This document shows positions 1 through 7,107 of a stretch of DNA of 15,106 nt, piece after piece; position 1 is the stretch's first letter; each line of letters opens with the position of its first letter. The notes below the pieces were generated by a model. The model had not been told where the DNA came from and did no database searches. It worked only from the letters and a program-made list of their open reading frames with translations. Position numbers and translations under genes: made by a program. Source of the DNA: CAYVSF01 sp046482855 (GTDB lineage: Bacteria > Bacteroidota > Bacteroidia > Bacteroidales > UBA12077); assembly GCA_046482855.1 (NCBI GenBank), contig JAWOEH010000135.1, positions 1 through 15,106 of the forward strand, given 5' to 3'.

Positions 1-1442
1 GTTTGCCATTGAAAATCGAACATGCCGGCATGTGGTTTCACAACATATCCCGGTGTTTCCCCTTTCAGTTGGATAAAATACGTATACTTGTCGCGCAATT
101 GCTCTTCATGTGCACGCTGCGAGGTAATGCTGATATGCTCCTGTGGCTGTTCATGGCTATAATCAATGGTTTTCTTCTCGCGGTAATCGTAATTCCCTTT
201 TGAGAAGAGATGCAGACTCCCCAGTTTTACGCCCACACCCCACTTTGTTGCCTTTTTGATGAGTTGTTTGTGTAAAAACTTCTCATAAACAACACCCTGC
301 GCACCTGCCAACTCCTCCCACCGGCCTTTTATCAATGCCTCGTGATAACGCTTAAGTGCCTGGTTCGTAAAGGAAGCTTCCAATACGGTTTCCTCCTCTT
401 TCAGCCGTTGATAAGCCACACCCACCTCCAGGGCAATCTGTTGTTTTAAAAAGGCTTCCACTTTTTCGGAAAGATCTTTCCGAAGCTTATTATACTGTTC
501 CTGTAAAATGTGCTCTTGCTGCAAATCTACTTCCCAGCCCAAACGGTTTACCACAAAGCTTACCAGTTCCTTTTCCCATTTGCTCCATTGGGCTTTCTCC
601 TTCGTCAGCAAATTGTCCCACTTCTCCAACGATGTGCCCAGCAGCGCTTCGGTTAAGCTATCCAATAGACTATCCCACCATTTGTCCTTTCCCAGAGCAA
701 GGGAAACGGCCACATTGCCCTCCACATCAAATGAGCGGGATTTAAGTTTTTTAACCGAGGCTCCATAGTGGTTGTCAGCTTTACGCTCAATCTGTAAGCT
801 AAACTCATCTTTCCACACACACGTAAAAGCGGCAGACAGTTTTGGTGAAGATTTCACTTCCAACCCGGTATCTTTCGGAATCATCGACTTCAAAATACTG
901 AACGTCATCTGATACACATCGCTAAAGCTCAGTTCCAGAGCTGCCGACAGTTGGCCCATATAAGTCATGGCCAATTGTTCACCCGGAGCCAGTTTCATCA
1001 CATCTTCCGGCCTCAGTACCACGCGATAGGCTTTGCGCAAATCGTCAAGCGCTTTTTCGAAAGGTGTTGCCGCCAAAAACTTCCGGAAATCGATGAAAGT
1101 TAGCGAACTATTGCCTTTTATGCCGAAATCCAGGTCGGCCAATTGAGCATTCAACCCTTTCAGGCTACCTCGAACCGATGCTTTCACAAAACAGGCATCG
1201 GGGTATTTTTCAGCGAGCTTTTTGTTGTACCAACTCTCCTTTTCGTCATCCTCGGGCTGGTTGTAAACGCTTACCTGGTAACCGCCGGCCAGCCGCAACT
1301 TTACCTTTAAGGCAGTAAGATCTTCCGTAACTTTTTTGGTAAGATCTATCTCCGGATAGTCAATATCCAGGGAACCATCATTTAAAGGCAGGTGAAAGTC
1401 CTCACGGTAAGATTCTGGGTAATGTAAAAAATTCTCTAACAT
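1..1442 (-). CDS. Uncharacterised large protein, 3' end beyond window
   Basis: The reverse strand is open from an ATG at 1442-1440 to the left edge: 480 full codons with no stop, so the protein is longer than 480 residues. I do not recognise the family. It begins MLENFLHYPESYREDF and has no signal peptide or membrane segment. The first ~270 residues look like mixed alpha/beta structure; a segment around residues 260-400 is charged, helix-rich and rich in tryptophan (KWWDSL, QWSKWEKEL). The start follows the stop of the upstream membrane-protein gene by 11 bases, so the two are almost certainly one operon, and the product is probably a cytoplasmic or membrane-associated partner of that protein. 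Codon use and composition match the neighbours, so there is no sign of pseudogene decay. Existence of the gene is secure; function is unknown. Confidence 0.85.
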   Translation of the reverse strand, partial: MLENFLHYPESYREDFHLPLNDGSLDIDYPEIDLTKKVTEDLTALKVKLRLAGGYQVSVYNQPEDDEKESWYNKKLAEKYPDACFVKASVRGSLKGLNAQLADLDFGIKGNSSLTFIDFRKFLAATPFEKALDDLRKAYRVVLRPEDVMKLAPGEQLAMTYMGQLSAALELSFSDVYQMTFSILKSMIPKDTGLEVKSSPKLSAAFTCVWKDEFSLQIERKADNHYGASVKKLKSRSFDVEGNVAVSLALGKDKWWDSLLDSLTEALLGTSLEKWDNLLTKEKAQWSKWEKELVSFVVNRLGWEVDLQQEHILQEQYNKLRKDLSEKVEAFLKQQIALEVGVAYQRLKEEETVLEASFTNQALKRYHEALIKGRWEELAGAQGVVYEKFLHKQLIKKATKWGVGVKLGSLHLFSKGNYDYREKKTIDYSHEQPQEHISITSQRAHEEQLRDKYTYFIQLKGETPGYVVKPHAGMFDFQWQ

Positions 1443-1453
1443 AGCCGGGAATT

Positions 1454-2434
1454 TTAATGTATAGTATCATCTTCCTGTATTCTTACAGGAATTTCGTAAT
1501 CGTACTCTTCATAAAACTGGTTCACATAGGCCGGATAATCACTTTCATCCCATTCCACGCCGGCTTTTAGTTTCACCACAATGGCATAGCAATAACTCTC
1601 CCCGGGTACAGCGGCGTAGAGTTGTTCTACTCTGTCCTCATCACTCTCCCAGTGTGCCCGATTTTGATCCAGCCACAGATTAGCAATAAACAGTTGCTGC
1701 TCCTGCGGAAGCTGGCAAAAGGCATTTTCCCAATCGGGTAAGGGTTGGGATTCATCGGCTGTATCAATTGTAGCTTGTTCGTTGGTAGCAGCCATACGGG
1801 GTAACAACAGATCTTTCAGCTTATTGAGTAGCCCTATGGCCCTGCTCGAGAAGAACCCCAAAATAAAAGAGACCACCACGGCACCATGTCCGGTGCTAAT
1901 TTCCGCCAAATCGCCATTTTCAATTAACGCCTGGTGGCTCAGGAAAATGACCATAACCACAAAAGGAGCGTAAAGCAATTTGGAAATATACACCACCATT
2001 TCGGAGCGTTTAAATTGTTTACGGCGGATACGCTGAGCGCTATGATACAAGGCATTGGCTAAAACGCCAAACAACGACCAAAAAATAATCTCCCAGTACA
2101 TCATTTTGCCCACCAGCCAGAAGCAGGAATCCACCTTCAGCACAACCGAAGGAAGCGCCTGCAGAAAAGCCCGCAGGCCCATTGCCTCCACCTCCTGATT
2201 CAGGGCATCCACATCTATCGATTGATTCATGGAGAGATAAGCCATAATAGCCCGGAGCGATTGTTTCTCAGTAAAGGAGGAGTCAGGAATACTGCGCACC
2301 GTATTTACCTGTTCGGCGGTGAGTACCACCTCCCGCTGGCCCTGGTAATGCATATGAGTTAGTACATAAACAACACTTAAGCTGGCCACAATGGTGGCAA
2401 GCAGAAGAATCCAGATGCGTTCAAAACGATTCAT
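1454..2434 (-). CDS. Uncharacterised four-helix membrane protein
   Basis: The frame is open from 2467, but I prefer the ATG at 2434 (326 residues, MNRFERIWILLL). It places the first membrane helix at the N-terminus and lies downstream of the transcription start predicted from the promoter at 2469-2500. Counting from the upstream ATG, likely membrane helices are at about residues 17-37, 122-141, 163-183 and 193-214. The loop after helix 1 (about 40-120) would be extracytoplasmic, and a conspicuously acidic C-terminal domain (about 240-337) follows helix 4. The helix 4 region reads SFILGFFSSRAIGLLNKLKD. I do not recognise a named family. It is the first gene of a leftward operon with the large unknown gene 11 bases downstream, and is divergent from the lipoprotein gene at 2609. 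Confidence 0.85.
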   Translation of the reverse strand: MNRFERIWILLLATIVASLSVVYVLTHMHYQGQREVVLTAEQVNTVRSIPDSSFTEKQSLRAIMAYLSMNQSIDVDALNQEVEAMGLRAFLQALPSVVLKVDSCFWLVGKMMYWEIIFWSLFGVLANALYHSAQRIRRKQFKRSEMVVYISKLLYAPFVVMVIFLSHQALIENGDLAEISTGHGAVVVSFILGFFSSRAIGLLNKLKDLLLPRMAATNEQATIDTADESQPLPDWENAFCQLPQEQQLFIANLWLDQNRAHWESDEDRVEQLYAAVPGESYCYAIVVKLKAGVEWDESDYPAYVNQFYEEYDYEIPVRIQEDDTIH

Positions 2435-2468
2435 AGGATAAAGAGTTAGTGGGTTAGTTATTGGCATT

Positions 2469-2500
2469 ACAAGTTATCGGCTTTTACGGTAAAATGCAAA
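2469..2500 (-). promoter_or_regulatory. Bacteroidota-type promoter for leftward operon
   Basis: On the minus strand, TTTG (2500-2497) is followed after exactly 20 bases by TAACTTGT (2476-2469), an imperfect match to the TAnnTTTG -7 box of Bacteroidota sigma-70 promoters. Initiation would fall close to 2465, which supports the downstream ATG at 2434 for the membrane protein. The -33 box and spacing are good; the -7 box has its last two positions wrong. Confidence 0.4.
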
Positions 2501-2572
2501 TGCCCTTGCGCGCTCTGTCAACACTCATCTCTCCATTCTATTGCCTACATGCAAGATTAACAGGAATAGATA

Positions 2573-2604
2573 TTTGATTTTTTGGAGAAATGTAGGTACT
2601 TTTA
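2573..2604 (+). promoter_or_regulatory. Bacteroidota-type promoter for lipoprotein operon
   Basis: TTTG (2573-2576), a 20-base spacer, then TACTTTTA (2597-2604), which matches TAnnTTTG except for the last base. Initiation is expected about 5-8 bases after the -7 box, which is at or next to the ATG at 2609, so the transcript would be leaderless or nearly so. It lies back to back with the leftward promoter about 70 bases away. Confidence 0.55.
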
Positions 2605-2608
2605 ATCA

Positions 2609-3484
2609 ATGAAAAGCATCAGAAAAGCCATATTCCGCATAGGCATCAGCGCCCTAATCAGTTTATCGGGAGCGCTACTACTAACCGGATGCAGTTATTC
2701 CAACTACCTGCATATGGGATATGAAGTTCACCATTCGCCGGTGTGGAATCCCGACAGCACCGTCATTGCTTTTGTGCTTTCCACCCGCGCCTATCTGCCG
2801 GCAAAGGGTTTAAGCCGATTTCCGGACGGTGGCATTTCCAAATATCTGCACAAAGAGGTTGCCCTCTACGTTTATGACACGCGGCAACAACAAGCAACCA
2901 AAGTAGCTGGATTTCCGTATCTTACCGACCTTCTGGGCAGTTCCCGCTCCAATTGGGATAGCCGGCTGTTTTTTGATGATCATCAACTCTACTTCCACAT
3001 TGCTCCCCTAATGGAGTGGCAATGGTATCTAAATAGAGCAGATACCGAGGAACAAAGAGAACGTATAAAAAAGCTGAAGCAGAATTACCAACAAGCCTTC
3101 GGTTATCGGCTCGCAACCTCTATCCTTGAACCTGTAGATACGATTACTTTCCAGGCAGGCTATGAACAGCCACCCACATCACCCTGGGCAACCACAAAGA
3201 AAATATTAGAAACAATGCCCCTGAGCACCATAGGTCTGGAGGTACAGAAAATATACCCGAAAAGTGATAAAGCGTACATTCAGGAGGCCTTATTACTGAA
3301 GAACTCCTCTCCCACCACGCGGCGGGCAGTACTGGAACAAATTATTGCAAACCAGTCCCGCGAAGCAATTAACGCCTATATAAAACAAATCGACCAGCAA
3401 AAAGAAAAGCTTGAAGGAATTGACAAAGACATTTATGAAAGTACTATTCAACCTCTTTACCAACAGCTGCAAAGCATGCGTTAA
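2609..3484 (+). CDS. Lipoprotein with N-terminal WD40/PD40-like repeat
   Basis: This 291-residue protein has a basic N-terminus, a hydrophobic stretch and a lipobox LLTGC with the acylated cysteine at residue 28, so it should be a lipoprotein of the cell envelope. Just after the anchor, residues about 42-57 (HHSPVWNPDSTVIAFV) match the PD40/WD40-like beta-propeller repeat found in TolB-type proteins (SPxWSPDGxxIAF). The following KEVALYVYDTRQQQATKV is the expected next strand pair. Only one repeat is convincing, too few for a full propeller. The C-terminal third is helical and charged (IKQIDQQKEKLEGIDKD). The signal peptide supports the chosen start. It overlaps the next gene by about 50 bases, so the two are probably co-transcribed and translationally linked. 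Specific function unknown. Confidence 0.85.
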   Translation: MKSIRKAIFRIGISALISLSGALLLTGCSYSNYLHMGYEVHHSPVWNPDSTVIAFVLSTRAYLPAKGLSRFPDGGISKYLHKEVALYVYDTRQQQATKVAGFPYLTDLLGSSRSNWDSRLFFDDHQLYFHIAPLMEWQWYLNRADTEEQRERIKKLKQNYQQAFGYRLATSILEPVDTITFQAGYEQPPTSPWATTKKILETMPLSTIGLEVQKIYPKSDKAYIQEALLLKNSSPTTRRAVLEQIIANQSREAINAYIKQIDQQKEKLEGIDKDIYESTIQPLYQQLQSMR

Positions 3485-4496
3485 CCCTTTGGCAGCCACA
3501 TTTGTTCTGTTTACCTTGTCAGCCTCTACAGCCTGCGCCCAGGAAGCAGCCCTTCCTCAGGAGGTACATCTAATTGACACTCTTGCTTATACAGAATTTG
3601 CCGTGACGCATCTTGAATCCCGCCGCTATCCACCCGCTCACCTCTTTGATGCCGACCCCAAAACATGCTGGGTGTATTCTGCAACCGATAGCACACACAC
3701 CGAACTTTATGTAAAGGTGCCAGCAGTTGACGAGCCTGTACTCAATCTGATTGGAGGCTATAGCAAAAGCGCTTCGCTCTATCGAGCCAATGGGCGCCCT
3801 GCCAAAATACAACTTTCGCTCTATCAGGCCAGGCAACCGGAAGGCATGGTAAGTGAAACCGGCATTGGTTACCAGCTCTTTCCGCTTATGCTCAACCAAA
3901 CCGTTGAACTGGCCGACACTCTGAAAATTACAAGCATTCCCCTAAATCTGGACGACAAAGCCTATTTGCAATCGGCAATGGAAACAGAAACCTCGCCACC
4001 CGATAGCCTCCTCGAAAAAAGCTATGTCGTAAAATTATCCTTTCCGGAAAGTTATGCCGGCGAAAAGTATAAGGACAACTGCATTAGTGAACTGTTTTTT
4101 ACCGATAGGTTTATCTCTCCCAGGCTACCCAATCAACCAGCAATTAAAAATGTATATGTTAACGAGAAGGAAACAGCCCTCATCGGCACTACATCTGATA
4201 GAGATACGTGCGAAATTTACTCGGATACCACCTCGGTTCTTCAGCTCACAGAACTATCGCCAAAAAAGCGGTGGGCCATAGTTATTGCCATGCCTCAGCA
4301 CGTTGAGGGACGAGCCGAAAGCTATTACTACCTGATAGATGTATGGAACAGAAAAGAAGTAACCAGTGAATTAGTTGCCGCAACAGGCACTTACTTGCCG
4401 GGAGCCATGTTGTTTTTTGAAACCCGGGAAGATCAGCTCATCTTGTTCTACCACTCGGCCAACTACGAAACCCGGGAGGTGCGCCTGATTGAATAG
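3435..4496 (+). CDS. Secreted protein with NADase-type glycan-binding domain
   Basis: The frame is open from 3411, but the ATG at 3435 (353 residues, MKVLFNLFTNSCKACV) gives a better signal peptide, ending at a type I site ACA|QE near residue 35. Either start lies inside the previous gene. The mature N-terminus contains two signatures I recognise from the discoidin/F5-8-like NADase-type glycan-binding domain. One is YPPAHLFDADPKTCWV with the following GGYSKSASLYRANGRPAKIQL; the other, later, is YAGEKYKDNCISELFF. In this family the domain is thought to bind carbohydrate and is found both alone and next to enzymatic or toxin domains. No catalytic NADase domain is visible; the remaining ~150 residues have no motif I can name. 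It probably acts in the periplasm or at the surface with the lipoprotein encoded just upstream. Confidence 0.8.
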   Translation: MKVLFNLFTNSCKACVNPLAATFVLFTLSASTACAQEAALPQEVHLIDTLAYTEFAVTHLESRRYPPAHLFDADPKTCWVYSATDSTHTELYVKVPAVDEPVLNLIGGYSKSASLYRANGRPAKIQLSLYQARQPEGMVSETGIGYQLFPLMLNQTVELADTLKITSIPLNLDDKAYLQSAMETETSPPDSLLEKSYVVKLSFPESYAGEKYKDNCISELFFTDRFISPRLPNQPAIKNVYVNEKETALIGTTSDRDTCEIYSDTTSVLQLTELSPKKRWAIVIAMPQHVEGRAESYYYLIDVWNRKEVTSELVAATGTYLPGAMLFFETREDQLILFYHSANYETREVRLIE

Positions 4497-4829
4497 CCAA
4501 CATCAGATCTCGGTTTCATTATTTCACATGGTCAGTTTTCACATCTATCGCAGCTAATGAAGTGTGCTTATTGCTGGATAAACGGGAATAACAGTCTACT
4601 AAGATGCCCCATTTAAACAGAAGGTAAATATCTCTGACAGGCATACTTCCCTTTGTTACATCTTACCCTATTCATGCAGACACCCATGTAAGCAGTGGTG
4701 GGGACATAAGTAATTATTGGCAACGAAAAGCTCAAAAAAATGCTAAAACAATTGCAGGTACGGGCTGTTTGTATTAGTACGAACGAAGAAATAATCTTAT
4801 CTTTAAGGTAGAACAAAAAACTATTTACT
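4497..4829. other. Intergenic region, mostly featureless
   Basis: This stretch separates the glycan-binding protein from the DUF308 gene. I see no hairpin with a T-run after the upstream stop codon and no convincing coding frame; the open frame on the reverse strand here has no family-like features and runs into the start of the DUF308 gene. Only the last ~60 bases hold a recognisable element, the promoter at 4774-4805. Confidence 0.5.
4774..4805 (+). promoter_or_regulatory. Probable promoter of DUF308 gene
   Basis: TTAG (4774-4777), a 20-base spacer, and TATCTTTA (4798-4805): one mismatch in each box against TTTG-N20-TAnnTTTG. The leader to the ATG at 4830 would be about 20 A-rich bases, typical of the phylum. 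A second possible pairing is TTTG at 4768 with TAATCTTA at 4792, which is weaker. Confidence 0.4.
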
Positions 4830-5363
4830 ATGAACCATTCTGTAAGGAAATCCTGGGGCATTGAAACCCTCAAAGGGTTATTAGCAGTAATTCTGGCTAT
4901 TGTTATATTCGCTCATCCCGGAAAGGCGCTAATAACCTTGGCCATCTATTTAGGTATACTGGCATTGGTAGCAGGTATTATCATTACCGTCCGTGCAGTT
5001 TACCGAAAAACAGGTGCCTGGCAAATGTGGGCAACCCAGGGAGTGATCAATATGCTTATTGGCTTGCTTATTGTTGCCTATCCAAAAACCTCGGCAAGCT
5101 TACTTATTTTCGTTATGGGGTTGTGGATCATTCTCTTTGGTATTATTCAACTAATATCCTATATGCAGTTGCACCAAATTCAGCCCGTTCGTTCGCTGCT
5201 TTTACTGAGCGCGATTCTCTCCATCCTGGTAGGGGGCATGTTGTTGTTTAATCCCTTTGAAGGGGCTGTGTTGGCAACAGTTGTGATTGGCGTTTATGCT
5301 GTTTTGTTTGCTGCCTCACGGTTTTATATGGCGTGGCTCTATTTCAAAAAACAAGATGCCTAA
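4830..5363 (+). CDS. HdeD-like DUF308 membrane protein
   Basis: This 177-residue, very hydrophobic protein has about six membrane helices. It shows the hallmark of the HdeD/DUF308 family: three helix-pair units, each with a proline-marked loop (AHPGKALITLAIYLG, AYPKTSASLLIFVMG, FNPFEGAVLATVVIG). HdeD is an inner-membrane protein linked to acid resistance in enteric bacteria; homologues elsewhere are mostly uncharacterised and often stress-induced. The length is normal and the gene looks intact. It stands alone, with its own promoter and a large inverted repeat just downstream at 5372-5431. Family assignment is good; a role in acid stress here is inference. Confidence 0.85.
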   Translation: MNHSVRKSWGIETLKGLLAVILAIVIFAHPGKALITLAIYLGILALVAGIIITVRAVYRKTGAWQMWATQGVINMLIGLLIVAYPKTSASLLIFVMGLWIILFGIIQLISYMQLHQIQPVRSLLLLSAILSILVGGMLLFNPFEGAVLATVVIGVYAVLFAASRFYMAWLYFKKQDA

Positions 5364-5371
5364 TAATACAA

Positions 5372-5431
5372 GAATACCTTATTCTTCTTCCCCCACAGAT
5401 GCTAAAAAGGGAGGTAAAGAATAAGGTATTC
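5372..5431. repeat. 15-bp perfect inverted repeat, each arm a palindrome
   Basis: Arms GAATACCTTATTCTT (5372-5386) and AAGAATAAGGTATTC (5417-5431) are exact reverse complements 30 bases apart; some further pairing continues inward (C/T-rich 5389-5394 against G/A-rich 5409-5414). Each arm is itself a short palindrome of the form GAATA-N3-TATTC. It begins nine bases after the DUF308 stop. There is no T-run, so it is not a standard intrinsic terminator. It could be an RNA-stabilising 3' hairpin, a pair of protein-binding sites, or the remnant of a small mobile repeat. Confidence 0.7.
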
Positions 5432-5589
5432 ATAAAGGTGTATTCCCGGTTACTTGTTATTCTAATTAGATCTGAACAAGCAACGGGATTCTTCTTCAGT
5501 TGACGGCAACTATTTTGCTAGCCGGCACCCCAAATAAGTACTTCGGCTTTTAAAACAATAATGAAAGTACTAAATGTGAACCGCAGTAC

Positions 5590-5988
5590 CTATTCATTAT
5601 AATCCACAAAAGTAATTTTGTGGGGTGTTTTATCAAATATCTGTTCTGAGTAGCCGGCATCGGCTGTAATCTTCAAAATATTCCCTGCTTTGTTCATCAC
5701 TTCCCAATTGCGTATAATTTCGTGCTTGTTTTCGATAAAAGCATCGTGTCTTGAACTTAACTTTTTTGCATCCGTGGGAGGCAGCATCATAGAAAAGTGT
5801 TCCCCAAGCACTTCGCCTTTGGTATAACCGTAGATTTCCAGATAACGCGGATTTACAGTAACAAAGATGCCCTTATCATTCGTAATGCAGATACCCAGCT
5901 CTTTTTCATTGTCAATTATACCCTGCACTTTGTCGGGATCTTTCGCAATGGCTTCCTTAATCTTTTTGGTTTTTAATACGTTAATCAT
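5590..5988 (-). CDS. Single-domain PAS protein
   Basis: This 132-residue protein consists of a short basic helix (MINVLKTKKIKEAI) followed by one PAS domain from about residue 24 to the end. The clearest signatures are GICITNDKGIFVTVNPRYLE, then IYGYTKGEVLGEHFSMMLP, and the C-terminal core strands ending HKITFVDYNE. PAS domains sense ligands, redox state or light and usually sit in front of a kinase, cyclase or DNA-binding output domain. None is present here, and the gene has a clean start and stop, so it must act through partners or be a free-standing sensor. No histidine kinase or regulator is encoded beside it. An AT-rich quasi-palindrome lies just upstream at 6001-6018. Domain call is firm; ligand and partner are unknown. 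Confidence 0.88.
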   Translation of the reverse strand: MINVLKTKKIKEAIAKDPDKVQGIIDNEKELGICITNDKGIFVTVNPRYLEIYGYTKGEVLGEHFSMMLPPTDAKKLSSRHDAFIENKHEIIRNWEVMNKAGNILKITADAGYSEQIFDKTPHKITFVDYNE

Positions 5989-6000
5989 AACTAATTTTGG

Positions 6001-6018
6001 TTAAAACAAATTGTTTAA
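6001..6018. repeat. AT-rich quasi-palindrome upstream of PAS gene
   Basis: AAACAA and TTGTTT flank a single A at 6004-6016. With one bulged base the pairing extends to TTAA on both ends (6001-6018). It lies 12 bases upstream of the PAS start codon, in a position suitable for an operator. A partial second copy of the half-site (CAATTGTTT) is near 6053. AT-rich DNA makes chance palindromes common, so this is weak. Confidence 0.3.
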
Positions 6019-6135
6019 TGTTATTTCAAATAGATCAAACAAATATCATTCTCAATTGTTTGGGCTACCTACTGCAGTACGCATCAATCATCTACCCTAC
6101 AATAACTTAAACGGTTACTTCATCGCATAAAGAGC

Positions 6136-6549
6136 TTAATAGGTGGTACATTTCCACAGGTATACATCCTGCTCTATTACGGTGTTTTCTTTAACAATCA
6201 CCCTTGTCTTGTTGCCCAAATTGAAAAAATCGGGAAGCATCACCCAGAAGGTATCGACAGGTAGCTCAACTGCATAGTTGCCATTTCGGGCAAAGGTCTT
6301 ATAACTCTCAGCCTTAATGGCATCGGGATGAATGCTGTAAAATGGAACAAAATCAGGATCATATTCATGTGGCATGAAATAAAGGTATCCGGTATAGGGC
6401 TCATATTCGCGTGCAGAAGGATCAATTACAGGCATGCAGTCGCCTGCTCCAAACATGACACTTCCTTTTACGCCTGTAGTAATCGGTGTCTCACTCTTCT
6501 GACAGCCTAAAACAGCAACCAGTAAGAGAAGTCCAGCCAGTTTTTTCAT
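6136..6549 (-). CDS. Small lipoprotein, unknown function
   Basis: I start this gene at the ATG at 6549 (137 residues, MKKLAGLLLLVAVLGCQK). It gives a textbook lipoprotein signal with lipobox AVLGC and acylated cysteine at residue 16; an upstream ATG at 6573 would add eight polar residues. The mature protein begins with a short beta-rich segment TTGVKGSVMFGAGDCMPVID, which has the look of small Bacteroidota envelope proteins of carboxypeptidase-regulatory (transthyretin-like) fold. That resemblance is by eye only. Two further cysteines (GDCMP, and LWKCTTY at the C-terminus) could form a disulfide in the periplasm. It is divergent from the small membrane protein at 6661 and has no evident operon partner. 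Confidence 0.78.
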   Translation of the reverse strand: MKKLAGLLLLVAVLGCQKSETPITTGVKGSVMFGAGDCMPVIDPSAREYEPYTGYLYFMPHEYDPDFVPFYSIHPDAIKAESYKTFARNGNYAVELPVDTFWVMLPDFFNLGNKTRVIVKENTVIEQDVYLWKCTTY

Positions 6550-6633
6550 TGAGTTTGTTTTAGATAGGTTCACTTCTATAGATGAGACTTGAGCAAAAGA
6601 GGTTGCCTTGCTGGTATTGTTTTAAATTATTCA

Positions 6634-6641
6634 TATATTTG
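6634..6641 (+). promoter_or_regulatory. -7 box of small membrane protein gene
   Basis: TATATTTG is a perfect TAnnTTTG -7 element, 19 bases before the ATG at 6661. The -33 element is poor: the nearest TTG (6608-6610) is 23 bases upstream, slightly too far. The box also settles the start: translation must begin at 6661, not at an earlier in-frame ATG at 6589. Confidence 0.5.
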
Positions 6642-6660
6642 CATCTGTAAATATATAATT

Positions 6661-6909
6661 ATGGAATTCAAAAAACTCGATCTTGCACCCGAAAACAAAG
6701 GCATCAAAGGATTTTTAAAATCCGTGCAATTTAAACGCTCGCTTATAGCTATCCTAATTGGGGCTGTAGCCGGCTTTGGTTATTACTTTTTCTCCGATGC
6801 ACATCATTTGGACAATGTGGTATTGAAAAACGCCTTTCAACCGATTTTTACCGGTGCCTTTCTGGGGTTCTTCATAACCAACAGCCCTTGTGCCCGGAAT
6901 CAGTGCTAA
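6661..6909 (+). CDS. Two-helix DUF6132-like small membrane protein
   Basis: This 82-residue protein (MEFKKLDLAPENKGIKGFLK) has a polar, basic N-terminus and then two membrane helices: RSLIAILIGAVAGFGYYFF and PIFTGAFLGFFITN. It ends in a cysteine pair, SPCARNQC. The IGAVAGFGYYFF first helix and the glycine-rich second helix resemble the small DUF6132-type proteins of Bacteroidota, which often accompany thiosulfate or rhodanese-type sulfur genes. The usual central Cys and TSNP-like loop is replaced here by SDAHHLDNVVLKNAFQ, so the assignment is tentative. It has a perfect -7 promoter box. The terminator at 7071-7107 would close its transcript after a 3' region of about 160 bases. Confidence 0.7.
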   Translation: MEFKKLDLAPENKGIKGFLKSVQFKRSLIAILIGAVAGFGYYFFSDAHHLDNVVLKNAFQPIFTGAFLGFFITNSPCARNQC

Positions 6910-6920
6910 TTGGTACCAAT
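6909..6920. repeat. 12-bp perfect palindrome at the stop codon
   Basis: ATTGGTACCAAT is self-complementary and shares its first base with the TAA stop of the small membrane protein. It is too short and lacks a T-run to act as a terminator. It may be a protein-binding site or chance. Confidence 0.35.
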
Positions 6921-7070
6921 AGGATGTCAATTACAGGAAGCTCCTTACCCCCAGACACAAGGTTTCCAGAGCCACTTGGTATCTCTATTATTTCCTGAGT
7001 CACTTATACATACTCCGCTATCAACCAAAAAAAGTGATTTTCTGCAGGCTATTGAACTCGAAAATCAATA

Positions 7071-7107
7071 CAGAGCAAGTTCCTGTAGTGTACTTGCTCT
7101 GCTTTTT
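7071..7107 (+). terminator. Rho-independent terminator
   Basis: A perfect 10-bp stem, CAGAGCAAGT (7071-7080) with ACTTGCTCTG (7092-7101), has an 11-base loop and is followed by CTTTTT. It points rightward. The only gene it can serve is the small membrane protein ending at 6909, or an unannotated short transcript starting in between. Confidence 0.85.

Noticed and set aside
508..768. Forward open frame of 86 codons
   Set aside because: It lies antisense to the well-behaved 480-codon reverse frame and its protein is Ser/His-rich with no family features.
1..4496. Polymorphic toxin or NAD-depleting defence system
   Set aside because: The glycan-binding domain is associated with NADases by name, but no NADase, TIR, Sir2 or other toxin domain can be seen in any of the four genes.
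4613..4873. Reverse open frame of 86 codons in the intergenic region
   Set aside because: Overlaps the start of the DUF308 gene antisense; no promoter and an implausible, cysteine-rich composition.
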